A model generated the notes under the pieces. That model saw only the letters and a list, made by a program, of their open reading frames with translations, ran no database searches and was not told where the DNA came from. A stretch of DNA of 64,000 nt from DATHBD01 sp035296325 (lineage in GTDB: Bacteria > Actinomycetota > Actinomycetes > Mycobacteriales > Micromonosporaceae): NCBI GenBank assembly GCA_035296325.1, contig DATHBD010000063.1, positions 88,436 to 152,435 of the forward strand, in the 5' to 3' direction. How positions within the stretch are numbered: position 1 is the stretch's first letter; every line of letters begins with the position of its first letter. Shown one piece after another: positions 16,114-24,040 of this stretch. The position numbers were made by a program, and so were the translations under genes.

Positions 16114-17166
16114 TCACGGCTCGGCGCTGAACAGGTCCGGCATCGCTGCGGATCCGCTACCGACGGTACCAGCGGGGGCGGGGAGGCCGAGGTGCCGCCA
16201 TGCGGCTGCGGTCGCCACGCGACCGCGCGGCGTACGGATGAGCAGGCCGGCCCGCAGCAGGAACGGCTCGCACACCTCCTCGACCGTGTCCGGCTGCTCC
16301 CCCACCGCGATGGCCAGCGTGGACAGCCCGACCGGGCCACCGCCGAAGGACCTGACCAGCGCGTGCAACACCGCCCGGTCCAACCGGTCGAGCCCGATGT
16401 CGTCCACGTCGTACACCCGCAGCGCCGCCTTGGCGGACGCGTCGTCCACCACGCCCTCGGCGCGGACCTCGGCGTAGTCGCGCACGCGGCGCAGCAGCCG
16501 GTTGGCGATCCGGGGGGTGCCCCGGGAGCGACCGGCGATCTGGGCCGCGCCCTCCGGCGTGATGGGGACCGACAGGATGCGCGCGGACCGGCGCAGCACC
16601 TGGTCGAGTTCGGCGGGTTCGTAGAAGTCGAGCTGGCCGACGAAGCCGAACCGGTCCCGCATCGGCCCGGTCAGCAGGCCTGCCCGGGTGGTGGCGCCGA
16701 CCAGCGTGAACGGCTCCACGTCGAGGGGTATCGCGGTGGCACCGGGGCCCTTGCCCACCATCACGTCGACCCGGAAGTCCTCCATGGCGCTGTAGAGCAG
16801 CTCCTCCGCCGGACGGGCGATCCGGTGGATCTCGTCGATGAAGAGCACGTCGCCCCGGCCCAGACTGGTCAGCACGGCCGCCAGATCACCGGCGCGTTCG
16901 ATCGCCGGCCCGCTGGTCAGCCGCAGCGCGGAACCCAGCTCGGCGGCGACGATCATGGCCAGCGTGGTCTTGCCCAGGCCGGGCGAGCCGGAGAGCAGGA
17001 TGTGGTCCGGCGGGCTGCCCCGGCGCAGTGCGCTCTGCAGCAGCAGGTGGAGCTGCTCCCGGACCCGGTGCTGGCCGACGAACTCGTCCAACCGGCGTGG
17101 GCGCACGCTCGCGTCCGCGTCCTGATCCTCCTCCGAGGCGTACGCCGAAGTCAGCGAGTCGGTCAT
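16114..17166 (-). CDS. ruvB: Holliday junction helicase motor RuvB
   Basis: This is a 350-residue AAA+ ATPase that, as a hexamer with RuvA, drives branch migration of recombination intermediates. Walker A SGSPGLGKTTLA, Walker B DVLFIDEIHR, sensor GATTRAG and arginine-finger region GPMRDRFG are present, then a winged-helix DNA-binding domain (RTPRGRVAT). The start is ATG 17166, overlapping the ruvA stop by 4 nt. It is the last gene of ruvC-ruvA-ruvB. Confidence 0.96.
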   Translation of the reverse strand: MTDSLTSAYASEEDQDADASVRPRRLDEFVGQHRVREQLHLLLQSALRRGSPPDHILLSGSPGLGKTTLAMIVAAELGSALRLTSGPAIERAGDLAAVLTSLGRGDVLFIDEIHRIARPAEELLYSAMEDFRVDVMVGKGPGATAIPLDVEPFTLVGATTRAGLLTGPMRDRFGFVGQLDFYEPAELDQVLRRSARILSVPITPEGAAQIAGRSRGTPRIANRLLRRVRDYAEVRAEGVVDDASAKAALRVYDVDDIGLDRLDRAVLHALVRSFGGGPVGLSTLAIAVGEQPDTVEEVCEPFLLRAGLLIRTPRGRVATAAAWRHLGLPAPAGTVGSGSAAMPDLFSAEP

Positions 17167-17774
17167 CGGATCGCGCCGAGCACACGGATCGCCTGCTTGA
17201 GCAGCACCGCGGTGGCCGGAGCGGGGGCCGCGCCGAGCTCTTCGGCAACTGCCGCGACCGCGTGGTCAGCCTGGGCGGGCGTCCATCCCAGACCGACGAG
17301 CGCCTGCCGGACCGGCTCCGACCAGCCGGTGACCGCACCGCCCTGCAATCCGGCCGCGTCGACCCCGCCACTGATCGAGCCGATCCGGTCGCGGAGCTCG
17401 AGGACCAGGCGCTCGGCGCCCTTCTTCCCGATCCCGGGCACGCGGGTGAGGGTGGCGGTGTCGGCGGTGGCGATGGCCCGCCGGATGGTGTCCGGCGAGT
17501 GCACCGCGAGCATGGCCTGCGCCAGTCGGGGCCCGACCCCGCTCGCCGTCTGCAGCAGTTCGAACAACTGCCTGGCGTCGTCGTCGACGAAGCCGTACAG
17601 GGTGAGCGAGTCCTCCCGCACGACCAGACTGGTGGCGAGCCGGGCCTGCTCACCGACCCGCAGCCCGGCCAGCGTGCCGGGTGCGCAGACGACCCAGAGA
17701 CCGACCCCGCCGACCTCGATCGCCGCACCATCCGGCGAGACGGCGGCCACCCGCCCACGCACGCTGGCGATCAC
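17163..17774 (-). CDS. ruvA: Holliday junction DNA-binding protein RuvA
   Basis: This is a 203-residue tetrameric protein that holds the four-way junction for RuvB. MIASVRGRVAAV opens the OB domain; two helix-hairpin-helix elements (TASGVGPRLAQAML and TRVPGIGKKGAERLV) follow, then a C-terminal RuvB-binding domain. It overlaps ruvC and ruvB by 4 nt each, giving a tightly coupled operon. Confidence 0.96.
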   Translation of the reverse strand: MIASVRGRVAAVSPDGAAIEVGGVGLWVVCAPGTLAGLRVGEQARLATSLVVREDSLTLYGFVDDDARQLFELLQTASGVGPRLAQAMLAVHSPDTIRRAIATADTATLTRVPGIGKKGAERLVLELRDRIGSISGGVDAAGLQGGAVTGWSEPVRQALVGLGWTPAQADHAVAAVAEELGAAPAPATAVLLKQAIRVLGAIR

Positions 17775-18442
17775 CTCGGACTCCCCCCCGGCTCCAGTGC
17801 GGCCTGCGCCGTCCGGGCCTGCGCCGCTCGGGCCTGTGCCGCTCGGGCCTGTGCGGTCTGTGCCGCCCGGGCCTGCGCGGCCGTCGCGCGTGCCTGGGCC
17901 ACCGCGGCCGCCCGGCCGTGGGCCCCGGCCGCCAAGGCCTGCCGCTGCGCCGCGGCGATGCGTTCCCGGGCGCCACCGCGCCAGATGTGGCAGATGGCGA
18001 GCGCGAGCGCGTCAGCTGCGTCGGCCGGGCGCGGCGCCGCGTCGAGCTTGAGCAGTCGGGTCACCATGGCCGTGACCTGCGCCTTGTCCGCCTGGCCGGA
18101 GCCGGTCACCGCGGCCTTGACCTCGCTGGGCGTGTACGTCTGGACCGGCAGTCCGGCACGCGCGGCGGTCAACAGCGCAACCGCACCGGCCTGGGCGGTG
18201 CCCATCACGGTGCGCACGTTGTGCTGGCTGAACACCCGCTCGACGGCGACCGAGTCCGGCCGGTGCAGCGCGACCATGCCGCTCAGCGCCTGATCCAGGT
18301 GCAGCAGGCGGTGGGCCAGGTCGGCGTCCGGCTCGCTGCGGACCACGTCGTAGGCCACGAGGACGCAGGGCCGGCCCGGCAGCCCTTCGACCACGCCGAC
18401 TCCGCACCGGGTCAGGCCGGGATCCACGCCGAGCACCCGCAC
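17771..18442 (-). CDS. ruvC: Holliday junction endonuclease RuvC with repetitive C-terminal tail
   Basis: RuvC resolves Holliday junctions by paired nicks. The catalytic core (about residues 1-175) begins MRVLGVDPGLTRCGVG with the first acidic residue, continues through VAVERVFSQHN and ends near ADAADALALAICH with the last catalytic Asp. The protein is 223 residues, about 40 longer than usual. The extra C-terminus is a run of AQARA-type repeats, rich in Ala, Gln and Arg and probably helical or disordered. The frame runs intact into the ruvA overlap. Confidence 0.94.
   Translation of the reverse strand: MRVLGVDPGLTRCGVGVVEGLPGRPCVLVAYDVVRSEPDADLAHRLLHLDQALSGMVALHRPDSVAVERVFSQHNVRTVMGTAQAGAVALLTAARAGLPVQTYTPSEVKAAVTGSGQADKAQVTAMVTRLLKLDAAPRPADAADALALAICHIWRGGARERIAAAQRQALAAGAHGRAAAVAQARATAAQARAAQTAQARAAQARAAQARTAQAALEPGGSPR
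17795..17899 (-). repeat. 15-nt tandem repeats encoding the RuvC AQARA tail
   Basis: Imperfect units reading GCCCGGGCCTGTGCC on the plus strand recur and encode about seven Ala-Gln-Ala-Arg-Ala units just before the final EPGGSPR. The unit is a multiple of three, so expansion keeps the frame. Confidence 0.65.
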
Positions 18443-18537
18443 GCCTTTTCCTCCCTCGGCCAGCCGTACGCCTGTTCGACCCTAGCGGGGGCGGCGCCGC
18501 GCGCCGGACACGACACGCGGGGCGCGGTTGGCAGGGG

Positions 18538-18587
18538 GCAGAGCGGCGTCAGCCGCCGGGCGGCAGAGCGGCGTCAGCCGCCGGGCG
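18538..18587. repeat. perfect 25-bp tandem duplication at the tetR 3' end
   Basis: Copies at 18538-18562 and 18563-18587 are identical and directly adjacent, each starting GCAGAGCGGCGTC. The reverse-strand TetR frame reads through copy 2 and stops in copy 1. Because 25 is not a multiple of three, the two copies are read in different frames, so the last residues (about ADAALPPGG) were created or altered by the duplication. Confidence 0.85.
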
Positions 18588-19211
18588 CGCGACGATCCCG
18601 GCGAACACGGTGTCCAGGATCCGCTCCGGCAGTTCGTCGAGGTCGAGATGTGGGTTGGACCGCGCCATGCCCTGCAGGATCAGGGGGGCGGTGAGCACGG
18701 ACAGCGTCAGCTCGACGTCCAGGTCGGCCCGCAGCTCCCCGCGCGCGACACCGCGGCGCAGCACGGCCCGGCCGACCTCCCGGCGGGGCTCCAGAATCTC
18801 CTGGTAGAGCCGGTGCAGACTCTCGCTGCGGTGCACCTGGGGCATCAGGCAGCCCAGAATCCGGCCCGCTCGGCTGTCCTCGACCCGGCCGATCGACCGC
18901 AGCAGGGTGAGCAGGTCCTCGCGGACCGACTCACCCTCGACCTGCGGGATCGGGCCCTTGAGCGCCGCGACCGCGTCCACGATCAGCGCGTCCTTGCTGG
19001 CCCACCGGCGGTAGATGGTCGCCTTGCCCACGCCGGCCCGCGCGGCCACGGCTTCGATGGACAGCTCGGCAACGGCGGTCCCCTCCGCCAGCATCGCGAG
19101 CACCGCCTCGATGATGTCCCCGTCCGCCCGCGCGCTGCGGGGCCGACCTGGCGCGCGTTTCTCCTGATCGACCGGCGCGGCCTCGACTGCAGGGGTGGTG
19201 TTGTCCAACAT
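18549..19211 (-). CDS. TetR-family transcriptional regulator
   Basis: This is a 220-residue repressor-type protein. A Gly/Arg-rich arm (APGRPRSARAD) precedes the TetR helix-turn-helix, with LSIEAVAARAGVGKATIYRRWASKDALIVDAV (about 50-81). The C-terminal ligand domain contains RAVLRRGVARGELRADLD. It starts 9 nt after the stop of the DHA2 exporter gene, so it probably controls that operon in response to an exported compound. The extreme C-terminus lies on a 25-bp tandem duplication. The ligand is unknown. Confidence 0.9.
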   Translation of the reverse strand: MLDNTTPAVEAAPVDQEKRAPGRPRSARADGDIIEAVLAMLAEGTAVAELSIEAVAARAGVGKATIYRRWASKDALIVDAVAALKGPIPQVEGESVREDLLTLLRSIGRVEDSRAGRILGCLMPQVHRSESLHRLYQEILEPRREVGRAVLRRGVARGELRADLDVELTLSVLTAPLILQGMARSNPHLDLDELPERILDTVFAGIVARPAADAALPPGG

Positions 19212-19220
19212 GGTGACCGA

Positions 19221-20840
19221 CTACCGGACTTCGGCGAGCGGCCCGGTGGCGGGACGTCCGATGGAACTCCCGGTGGTGCGGGGCACATCCTCGCTCCCGG
19301 CGCCCGTTTCGACCGGACCGTCGACCGGGCCGCTGCGGCGTGGCATCCAGGCGATGACCACGGCCACGCCGACCAGCGCCACGATCAGCGAGCCGATCGC
19401 GGTGACGTGCATGGCGTGGACGAACGCGGCGTTGGCGGAGTCGAGCAGCGCCGCCCCGGCCGGGCCCATCTGCTCAGCCACGCCGTAGGTGCCGGTGATG
19501 GATTCCGCAGCCGGCTTCCGGGCGGCCTCGGGCAGGTCGGTGACCCGGGGTGTCATGTCGGTGCGGTACACCGCGGCGAGGATCGAGCCGAGCACCGCGA
19601 CGCCCAGCGCGCCACCGACCTGGCGGATCGTGTTGCTGACCGCCGAGCCCACGCCGGCCTTCTCCCGCGGCAGGGTGGACATGATGGACTCGGTGGCGGG
19701 GGGCATCACGTTCGCCATCCCGATGCCCTGCACCCCGAGGACCACGCACAGCGCCCAGATCGGTGTCGTCTCGCCGATGAAGGCGAACGCGCCGAGCGCC
19801 GCCGCCACCAGGAGCAACCCGACGGTGCAGACCAGCTTCGGGCCGTACCGCCGGACCAGCGCGGCGCTGAGCGGCGCGAAGATCAGCTGCGCGGCGGCGA
19901 ACGGCAGGAAGAGCAGGCCGGCCTGCAGCGGCGAGTACCCCCGCACGGCCTGCATGTAGAAGGCGGCGAAGAACATCACGCCCATCGCGGCGAAGAACAC
20001 CAGTCCGACCGAAGCCACGGCCGCCGAGAACGCCGGGTTGCGGAACAATCCCACGTCCAGCGACGGGTATGCGACGCGCCGTTCCACCAGGACGAACGCC
20101 GCCAGCACCAGCAACCCGAACACGATGGCGCCGGAGGACTGCAGCCGGGCGAACCCGTGCTCGCCTCCGTCGATGATGCCGTACACGAGTGCCACCAGAC
20201 CGATGATCGACAGGGCGACGCCGAGCAGGTCGATCCGCCCGGGCCTGGGATCACGCGACTCCGGGACCAGGGCAATGATCGCCAACACGCCGAGGACGAC
20301 GATGGGCACATTGATCAGGAAGACCGAGCCCCACCAGAAGCGCTCGAGCAGCGCCCCGCCGACGACCGGCCCGATCGCCACGCCCAGGCCGACCGCACCG
20401 GCCCACGCGCCGATCGCCTTGGCCCGCTCCCGCGGGTCGAAGACGTTCGAGATGATGGAAAGGGTCGCCGGCAGGACCGCCGCGCCGCCGATCCCCATCA
20501 GCGCCCGTGCCGCGATGAGCTGACCGGCATCCTGGGCATAGGCGGACACCAGCGAAGCCAGCCCGAACACCACCATGCCGATGAGCAGCATCCGCCGGCG
20601 ACCGGAGCGGTCCCCGAGCACGCCGAAGGTGAACAACAGCCCGGCGAAGACCAGCGTGTACGAGTTGATCGACCACTCAAGCTCGCTCTGTGTCGCACCG
20701 AGCCCATGGACCGGATCGGCGATCGTCCGCATCGCGACGTTCAGCACCGTGTTGTCCAGCACCACCACGAGCAGGCTGACGACGAGCACGCCGAGGATCG
20801 CCCAACGCCGTGGGTGCCCCGTGTTGCCGGGAACGTCCAT
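19221..20840 (-). CDS. DHA2-family MFS drug exporter (14 TM)
   Basis: This is a 539-residue proton-driven exporter with about 14 hydrophobic helices. The N-terminal VVVLDNTVLNVAM motif (DHA2 motif D1 region), GDRSGRRRMLLIG (motif A), and GGAALGPVVGG-like AIGPVVGGALLERFWWGSVFLINVPI (motif C and loop) are diagnostic. The 45 C-terminal residues are polar. The start is ATG 20840. It is first in an operon with the tetR gene and has a TetR-type inverted repeat just upstream. The substrate cannot be read from sequence. Confidence 0.92.
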   Translation of the reverse strand: MDVPGNTGHPRRWAILGVLVVSLLVVVLDNTVLNVAMRTIADPVHGLGATQSELEWSINSYTLVFAGLLFTFGVLGDRSGRRRMLLIGMVVFGLASLVSAYAQDAGQLIAARALMGIGGAAVLPATLSIISNVFDPRERAKAIGAWAGAVGLGVAIGPVVGGALLERFWWGSVFLINVPIVVLGVLAIIALVPESRDPRPGRIDLLGVALSIIGLVALVYGIIDGGEHGFARLQSSGAIVFGLLVLAAFVLVERRVAYPSLDVGLFRNPAFSAAVASVGLVFFAAMGVMFFAAFYMQAVRGYSPLQAGLLFLPFAAAQLIFAPLSAALVRRYGPKLVCTVGLLLVAAALGAFAFIGETTPIWALCVVLGVQGIGMANVMPPATESIMSTLPREKAGVGSAVSNTIRQVGGALGVAVLGSILAAVYRTDMTPRVTDLPEAARKPAAESITGTYGVAEQMGPAGAALLDSANAAFVHAMHVTAIGSLIVALVGVAVVIAWMPRRSGPVDGPVETGAGSEDVPRTTGSSIGRPATGPLAEVR

Positions 20841-20859
20841 GCTGCAACCTCAAATCAAT

Positions 20860-20879
20860 ACGGTACGGTCTCGTAACGT
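20860..20879 (-). promoter_or_regulatory. candidate TetR operator upstream of the exporter
   Basis: The imperfect inverted repeat ACGGTACG-GTCT-CGTAACGT (7 of 8 positions match) ends 20 nt before the exporter ATG, within the expected promoter. Binding by the cotranscribed TetR is inferred. Confidence 0.5.
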
Positions 20880-21043
20880 TTTGATCGTACGGGCAGCCCG
20901 TGGCATACGGAACCAATCAGCGTCGCAGTGCTGCTCCTCACATCGGCGCCATCTCCAGGGTGAGTCGCCCGTCGCGCACCATGATCTGCGGCACGTCGAC
21001 CGGGTGACGGGCACACCGACCTGATCGCCGCCGGTGGCGCCAC

Positions 21044-21796
21044 TCAAGCGTCGATGAGCTGCATGACCTCGTCGGAGACGTCGAAGTTGGCGTACACGTT
21101 CTGCACGTCGTCGCAGTCGTCGAGCGCATCGATCAACTTGAACACCCGCCGGGCCCCGTCCTCGTCCAGCGACACCGTCACGCTGGGCACGAACGACGAC
21201 TCGGCTGACTCGTAGTCGATGCCCGCCTCCTGCAGCGCCGTCCGCACGGCGACCAGGTCGGTAGGCTCGCTGATCACCTCGAAGGACTCGCCAAGGTCGT
21301 TGACCTCCTCCGCCCCGACGTCCAGGACGGCCAGGAGGATGTCGTCCTCGGTGGTGCCGGCCTTCGGCACGGTCACCACGCCCTTGCGCGAGAACAGGTA
21401 GGACACGCTGCCCGGGTCGGCGAGCGAACCGCCGTTGCGGGTGAGTGCGGTCCGCACGTCGGTGGCCGCACGGTTGCGGTTGTCGGTCAGGCACTCGATC
21501 AGGATGGCGACGCCGTTGGGCCCGTACCCCTCGTACTGCACGCTGCGGTAGTCGGCGCCGCCGGCCTCCTGGCCGGAACCGCGCTTGACGGCACGCTCGA
21601 TGTTGTCGTTCGGCACCGAGGTCTTCTTCGCCTTCTGGATGGCATCGAAGAGGGTGGGGTTTCCGGCGACGTCGCCGCCACCGGTCCGGGCGGCGACCTC
21701 GACGTTCTTGATGAGCCGGGCGAAGAGCTTGCCGCGCCTGGCGTCAACGACCGCCTTCTTGTGCTTCGTCGTCGCCCATTTTGAGTGGCCGGACAT
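21044..21796 (-). CDS. yebC: YebC/PmpR-family protein
   Basis: This is a 250-residue protein of normal family length, opening MSGHSKWATTKHKKAVVDARRG and containing GNPTLFDAIQKAKKTSVPNDNIERAVKRG and the EGYGPNGVAILIECLTDNRNR block. YebC proteins bind ribosomes and help translation of difficult (proline-rich) sequences, and have been described as regulators. ATG 21796 shares one base with the pdxT stop. It is the last gene of the pgsA-to-yebC series. The 203 nt downstream to the exporter contain no convincing gene. Confidence 0.94.
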   Translation of the reverse strand: MSGHSKWATTKHKKAVVDARRGKLFARLIKNVEVAARTGGGDVAGNPTLFDAIQKAKKTSVPNDNIERAVKRGSGQEAGGADYRSVQYEGYGPNGVAILIECLTDNRNRAATDVRTALTRNGGSLADPGSVSYLFSRKGVVTVPKAGTTEDDILLAVLDVGAEEVNDLGESFEVISEPTDLVAVRTALQEAGIDYESAESSFVPSVTVSLDEDGARRVFKLIDALDDCDDVQNVYANFDVSDEVMQLIDA

Positions 21797-22428
21797 TACC
21801 CCTCCGTCACGTCTTCGTCGCCCAATGTCGCCTGGCGCACCATCTCCACGAAATACCGGTGCACCCGAAGGTCACCGGTCAGCTCGGGGTGGAAGGCCGT
21901 CGCGAGCAGATGCTCCTGCCGAACCGCGACAATCCTACCGGCGGCCGCGCCGCCGGTGACCCGGCCCAGCACCCGAACGTCGGCGGAGACGCGCTCAACC
22001 CACGGGGCCCGGATGAACACGGCCTGCAGGGGCGACCCCGACCCGCCGTCGAACTCTACCGGTGCCTCGAAGGAGTCCACCTGGCGGCCGAAGGCGTTGC
22101 GGCGCACGGTCATCGCGATGCCGTCGAAGCCCACCTGGTCGGGCCGGCCATCGAGCACCTCGGTCGCCAGCAGGATCATGCCGGCACACGACCCGTACGC
22201 CGGCATGCCGCCCGCCACCCGCTTGCGGATCGGCTCGAGCAGCCCGAACTCGACCACGAGCTTACTGATGGTCGTCGACTCGCCGCCCGGAATGACCAGC
22301 GCGTCCACACCGTCGAGCTCCTCGGGGCGGCGTACCCGCCGGGCGATTCCGCCGCACTCGGCGAGCGCGGCCAGGTGCTCGCGCACGTCGCCCTGCAGCG
22401 CGAGCACGCCGACAACCGGCATGCTCAC
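21796..22428 (-). CDS. pdxT: PLP synthase glutaminase subunit PdxT
   Basis: This is a 210-residue class I glutamine amidotransferase that feeds ammonia to PdxS for pyridoxal 5'-phosphate synthesis. GVLALQGDVREHL, IPGGESTT, the nucleophile in YGSCAGMIL, and the HPE of AFHPELTGD (catalytic His-Glu) are all present. I chose GTG 22428 because it overlaps the pdxS stop (GTGA); ATG 22422, two codons later, is equally possible. It is coupled to pdxS and yebC. Confidence 0.94.
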   Translation of the reverse strand: MSMPVVGVLALQGDVREHLAALAECGGIARRVRRPEELDGVDALVIPGGESTTISKLVVEFGLLEPIRKRVAGGMPAYGSCAGMILLATEVLDGRPDQVGFDGIAMTVRRNAFGRQVDSFEAPVEFDGGSGSPLQAVFIRAPWVERVSADVRVLGRVTGGAAAGRIVAVRQEHLLATAFHPELTGDLRVHRYFVEMVRQATLGDEDVTEG

Positions 22429-23348
22429 CAACCGCGGGTGGCGAGCCGCTCGGACTCGGGCAGCGTCGCGACATTGATGCCGACCATGGCCTCGCCGAGC
22501 CCTCGGGAAACCTTGGCGACCACGTCCGGGTCGTCGTAGAACGTGGTCGCCTTGACGATCGCGGCGGCGCGCAGGGCCGGGTCCCCGGATTTGAAGATGC
22601 CGGAGCCGACGAAGACCCCCTCGGCGCCGAGCTGCATCATCATCGCGGCGTCGGCCGGGGTGGCGATGCCCCCGGCGGTGAAGAGCACCACCGGCAGCTT
22701 GCCGGACGCGGCCACCTCGCGGACCAGGTCGATCGGCGCGCGAAGCTCCTTGGCGGCGGCGTAGAGCTCGGTCTCGTCGAGAATCGTCAGGCGCTTGATG
22801 TCGGCGCGGATCTGGCGCATGTGCCGGGTGGCCTCGACGACGTTTCCGGTGCCGGCCTCACCCTTCGAGCGGATCATCGCGGCCCCCTCGGAGAGGCGCC
22901 GCAGCGCCTCGCCGAGATTGGTGGCACCGCACACGAACGGCACGGTGAACGCCCACTTGTCGATGTGGTGCGCCTCGTTGGCCGGGGTGAACACCTCGGA
23001 CTCGTCCACGTAGTCCACGCCGATCGCCTGCAGGACCTGGGCCTCGGCGAAGTGCCAGATCCGGGCCTTGGCCATCACCGGGATGGACACCGCGGCGATG
23101 ATGCCGTCGATCATGTCCGGGTCGCTCATCCGGGAGACGCCCCCCTCGGCCCGGATGTCGGCCGGCACCCGTTCCAGCGCCATCACCGCGACGGCGCCGG
23201 CGTCCTCGGCGATCTTCGCCTGCTCAGGCGTGACAACGTCCATGATCACGCCGCCCTTGAGCATTTCCGCCATGCCGCGCTTGACCCGCGCGGAGCCGGT
23301 CACCGCGCCGGATGCGGCTGGGGTTGAAGTCTCGGTCTGCTCGGACAC
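22425..23348 (-). CDS. pdxS: PLP synthase lyase subunit PdxS
   Basis: This is a 307-residue TIM-barrel subunit that assembles PLP from ribose 5-phosphate, glyceraldehyde 3-phosphate and ammonia. Signatures: KRGMAEMLKGGVIMDVV with the first catalytic Asp/Lys region, ERVPADIRAEGGVSRMSDP, MAKARIWHFAEAQ, IRSKGEAGTGN, and FTAGGIATPADAA. The start is GTG 23348, giving a short variable N-terminus (SEQTETSTPAASGAV). It forms the PLP synthase with PdxT. Confidence 0.95.
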   Translation of the reverse strand: MSEQTETSTPAASGAVTGSARVKRGMAEMLKGGVIMDVVTPEQAKIAEDAGAVAVMALERVPADIRAEGGVSRMSDPDMIDGIIAAVSIPVMAKARIWHFAEAQVLQAIGVDYVDESEVFTPANEAHHIDKWAFTVPFVCGATNLGEALRRLSEGAAMIRSKGEAGTGNVVEATRHMRQIRADIKRLTILDETELYAAAKELRAPIDLVREVAASGKLPVVLFTAGGIATPADAAMMMQLGAEGVFVGSGIFKSGDPALRAAAIVKATTFYDDPDVVAKVSRGLGEAMVGINVATLPESERLATRGW

Positions 23349-23446
23349 GGTGGCACGCGATCCTCTCGCCGTTGGCCTTGTCATTCCTGGCAATCCTACG
23401 CCCGGCACACCGGCGGACCGGCCGGCCAATTTCCGGGTGGCGGCCC

Positions 23447-23944
23447 TCACAACCGGACGACGGCCAGCTCAACGGTGGGATCGTCGATGTCGAAGTACGC
23501 CGGTTTGGCATACCGTCGAGCCAGTCTGAGGCCGCGCACGGTGACCCCGCGGCGGACCGCGAGCGCGTCGCGCACCACGTCGTTGTGCAACTGGCGGGCC
23601 AGCGCCACCCTGCGGTTGGCGTCGACGACCTCGCCGAACACGTCCCCCTGACTGGCGGAGATCACCACGCGCAGCTGGTGGGTCAAATCGTTCTCCGCGG
23701 CCTCCCGGTCCTCCGGCGCCGCGTCGAGCGCACTGCGCGCCGCGAGCTCCAGGGAGGGCAACTGAACCGCCTCGGCAAGCGCGGAGGCCGCCACGGCCCG
23801 GCGGATCAGATGGGTGTCCAGCGCGGCCTGGGCCGCGGCAGCCCGGTGGTGCAGCCGGTCGACCCGGCCGGCCGTCCAGGTCAGATACGTCGCGAGAACG
23901 ACCACCATGGCCACCACCGCCACCATCGACCACATGCCGCGCAT
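23447..23944 (-). CDS. LemA-like membrane-anchored helical protein
   Basis: This is a 165-residue protein with one N-terminal helix (about 5-24), then a long alpha-helical region (VDRLHHRAAAAQAALDTHLIRR...) and ANRRVALARQLHNDVVRDALAVR. The tail RLARRYAKPAYFDIDDPTVE is recognisable. The layout and the ARxxHNDxVRD pattern resemble LemA-family proteins, though the family match is not strict. It sits between pimA and pdxS. Function is unknown; call it hypothetical if LemA is not confirmed. Confidence 0.7.
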   Translation of the reverse strand: MRGMWSMVAVVAMVVVLATYLTWTAGRVDRLHHRAAAAQAALDTHLIRRAVAASALAEAVQLPSLELAARSALDAAPEDREAAENDLTHQLRVVISASQGDVFGEVVDANRRVALARQLHNDVVRDALAVRRGVTVRGLRLARRYAKPAYFDIDDPTVELAVVRL

Positions 23945-24040
23945 GCTAGCGCCCGCGGGCCAGCCGTGACGCCCCTGGGTGACGTGGCCGACACCGATTT
24001 CCCTGATCGCTCCCGCACGGCGCAGCGCCGCGCCACCCGC

